Source: Actinomycetota bacterium (lineage in GTDB: Bacteria > Actinomycetota > Actinomycetes > Nanopelagicales > Nanopelagicaceae). Taken from it: a stretch of 5,623 bases of DNA. The translations under genes and the position numbers were made by a program. Within the stretch, counting starts at the first letter, position 1. Each line of letters begins with the position of its first letter. Below, in pieces: positions 5,040-5,623 of the stretch. Location of the stretch: the NCBI GenBank assembly GCA_009704285.1, contig WLEM01000044.1, forward strand, positions 1-5,623, written 5' to 3'. The notes under the pieces were generated by a model, which ran no database searches, was not told the DNA's origin, and was given only the letters and a program-made list of their open reading frames with translations.

Positions 5040-5623
5040 TTAGTTAAAGAATCTAAATTTCTAGCCATTACCACGCGTTGAATCTGGTTTGTACCCTCAT
5101 AAATTTGAGTTAGTTTGGCATCTCGCATCATGCGCTCAACTGGATAATCACTTACATATCCATAACCACCTAATACCTGCACCGCATCAGTAGTTACCTT
5201 CATAGCTACATCTGTGGCAAAGCATTTGCTGGCTGCTGAGAAGAAGGTTAAATCACTTTCTACTCTTTCACTCTTTACCGCAGCTGCATATGTTAATTGG
5301 CGAGCAGCCTCAATCTGCATTGCCATGTCAGCTAACATAAATTGCACTGCTTGAAAATCAAATATTGGCTTGCCAAATTGTTGGCGTTCATGGGCATACT
5401 TTTTCGCCACATCAAATGCACCTTGAGCAATTCCTAAAGCTTGTGCGGCAATGGTAATTCTGGTGTGATCTAGAGTTTTCATGGCAAGTGAAAATCCACT
5501 TCCTATCTCACCTAATCTTCGATCATCACTGATTTTTACATTATCAAAGTAGACCTCACGAGTTGGTGATCCTCGAAACCCCATCTTTTTCTCATGAGCG
5601 CCAAATGAAACTCCTGCATCTGA
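5036..5623 (-). CDS. Acyl-CoA dehydrogenase, C-terminal half (5' end outside window)
   Basis: This flavoprotein oxidises acyl-CoA thioesters to trans-2-enoyl-CoA and passes electrons to electron-transfer flavoprotein. The frame stays open from 5584 to the edge, adding SDAGVSFGAHEKK before MGFRGSPTREVYFDNVKI, a typical middle-domain stretch. The internal ATG at 5584 is therefore not the start. About 195 residues of an expected ~380 are visible. RQQFGKPIFDFQAVQFMLADM begins the C-terminal helical domain, with the conserved arginine and phenylalanine of the FAD pocket. QVLGGYGYV is the FAD-contacting block. RDAKLTQIYEGTNQIQR carries the catalytic-base glutamate of YEGT (codon 5096-5098). The motifs resemble short-chain or branched-chain members, but substrate cannot be assigned. 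It is convergent with the cyclo-ligase, with overlapping stops. Confidence 0.93.
   Translation of the reverse strand, partial: SDAGVSFGAHEKKMGFRGSPTREVYFDNVKISDDRRLGEIGSGFSLAMKTLDHTRITIAAQALGIAQGAFDVAKKYAHERQQFGKPIFDFQAVQFMLADMAMQIEAARQLTYAAAVKSERVESDLTFFSAASKCFATDVAMKVTTDAVQVLGGYGYVSDYPVERMMRDAKLTQIYEGTNQIQRVVMARNLDSLTN

Noticed and set aside
5582..5584. ATG as the start of the acyl-CoA dehydrogenase
   Set aside because: The frame continues upstream to the window edge with conserved family sequence (GVSFGAHEKK), so this methionine is internal.

Overview
The window comes from a low-GC, tightly packed bacterial chromosome, and every recognisable gene has an actinobacterial signature. Examples are a divergent rsmI / protein O-mannosyltransferase pair, a Glp (MoeA/gephyrin-like) - RimJ - SepX/GlpR cluster divergent from 5-formyltetrahydrofolate cyclo-ligase, and TAnnnT boxes placed 6-8 nt before ATG codons. 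AT-rich DNA, minimal spacers, shortened proteins and actinobacterial gene order together suggest a genome-streamlined aquatic actinobacterium such as the freshwater acI / Nanopelagicales group. That assignment is inference; no marker gene was compared.

Layout, left to right. Positions 1-41 (minus) hold the first 13 codons of methionyl-tRNA synthetase (metG). Only 2 nt separate it from rsmI (44-886, minus), the 16S rRNA C1402 2'-O-methyltransferase. A 59-bp divergent spacer leads to a complete but short protein O-mannosyltransferase (946-2193, plus). Its stop codon directly abuts the stop of the convergent SepX/GlpR-type membrane protein (2194-2916, minus). Upstream of that on the minus strand lie a RimJ-like GNAT acetyltransferase (2984-3544) and a Glp/MoeA-like protein (3541-4452), which overlap by 4 nt. 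A 44-bp divergent spacer precedes 5-formyltetrahydrofolate cyclo-ligase (4497-5039, plus). This gene shares its last bases with the stop of a convergent acyl-CoA dehydrogenase (5036-5623, minus) that runs off the window.

The most interesting content is the glp-rimJ-sepX cluster. In Corynebacterium, Glp and its membrane receptor GlpR act in cell division and polar growth; in Streptomyces the GlpR homologue is SepX, a septation protein. Here Glp appears to have lost about 100 residues in frame, including the region with the DNSAMDGYA motif, and the GGVS and PGKP motifs of molybdenum insertion are also gone. The C-terminal domain and the SepX/GlpR partner remain. This looks like a molybdenum-cofactor enzyme reduced to a division scaffold, in a locus that also lacks the galU gene often found next to it. 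A second theme is start-site architecture: most first-in-transcript genes carry a TAnnnT box at leaderless distance from ATG, whereas the overlapping internal gene rimJ uses a Shine-Dalgarno sequence. No RNA genes, mobile elements or CRISPR arrays were seen, and no stretch over 300 bases lacks a gene.
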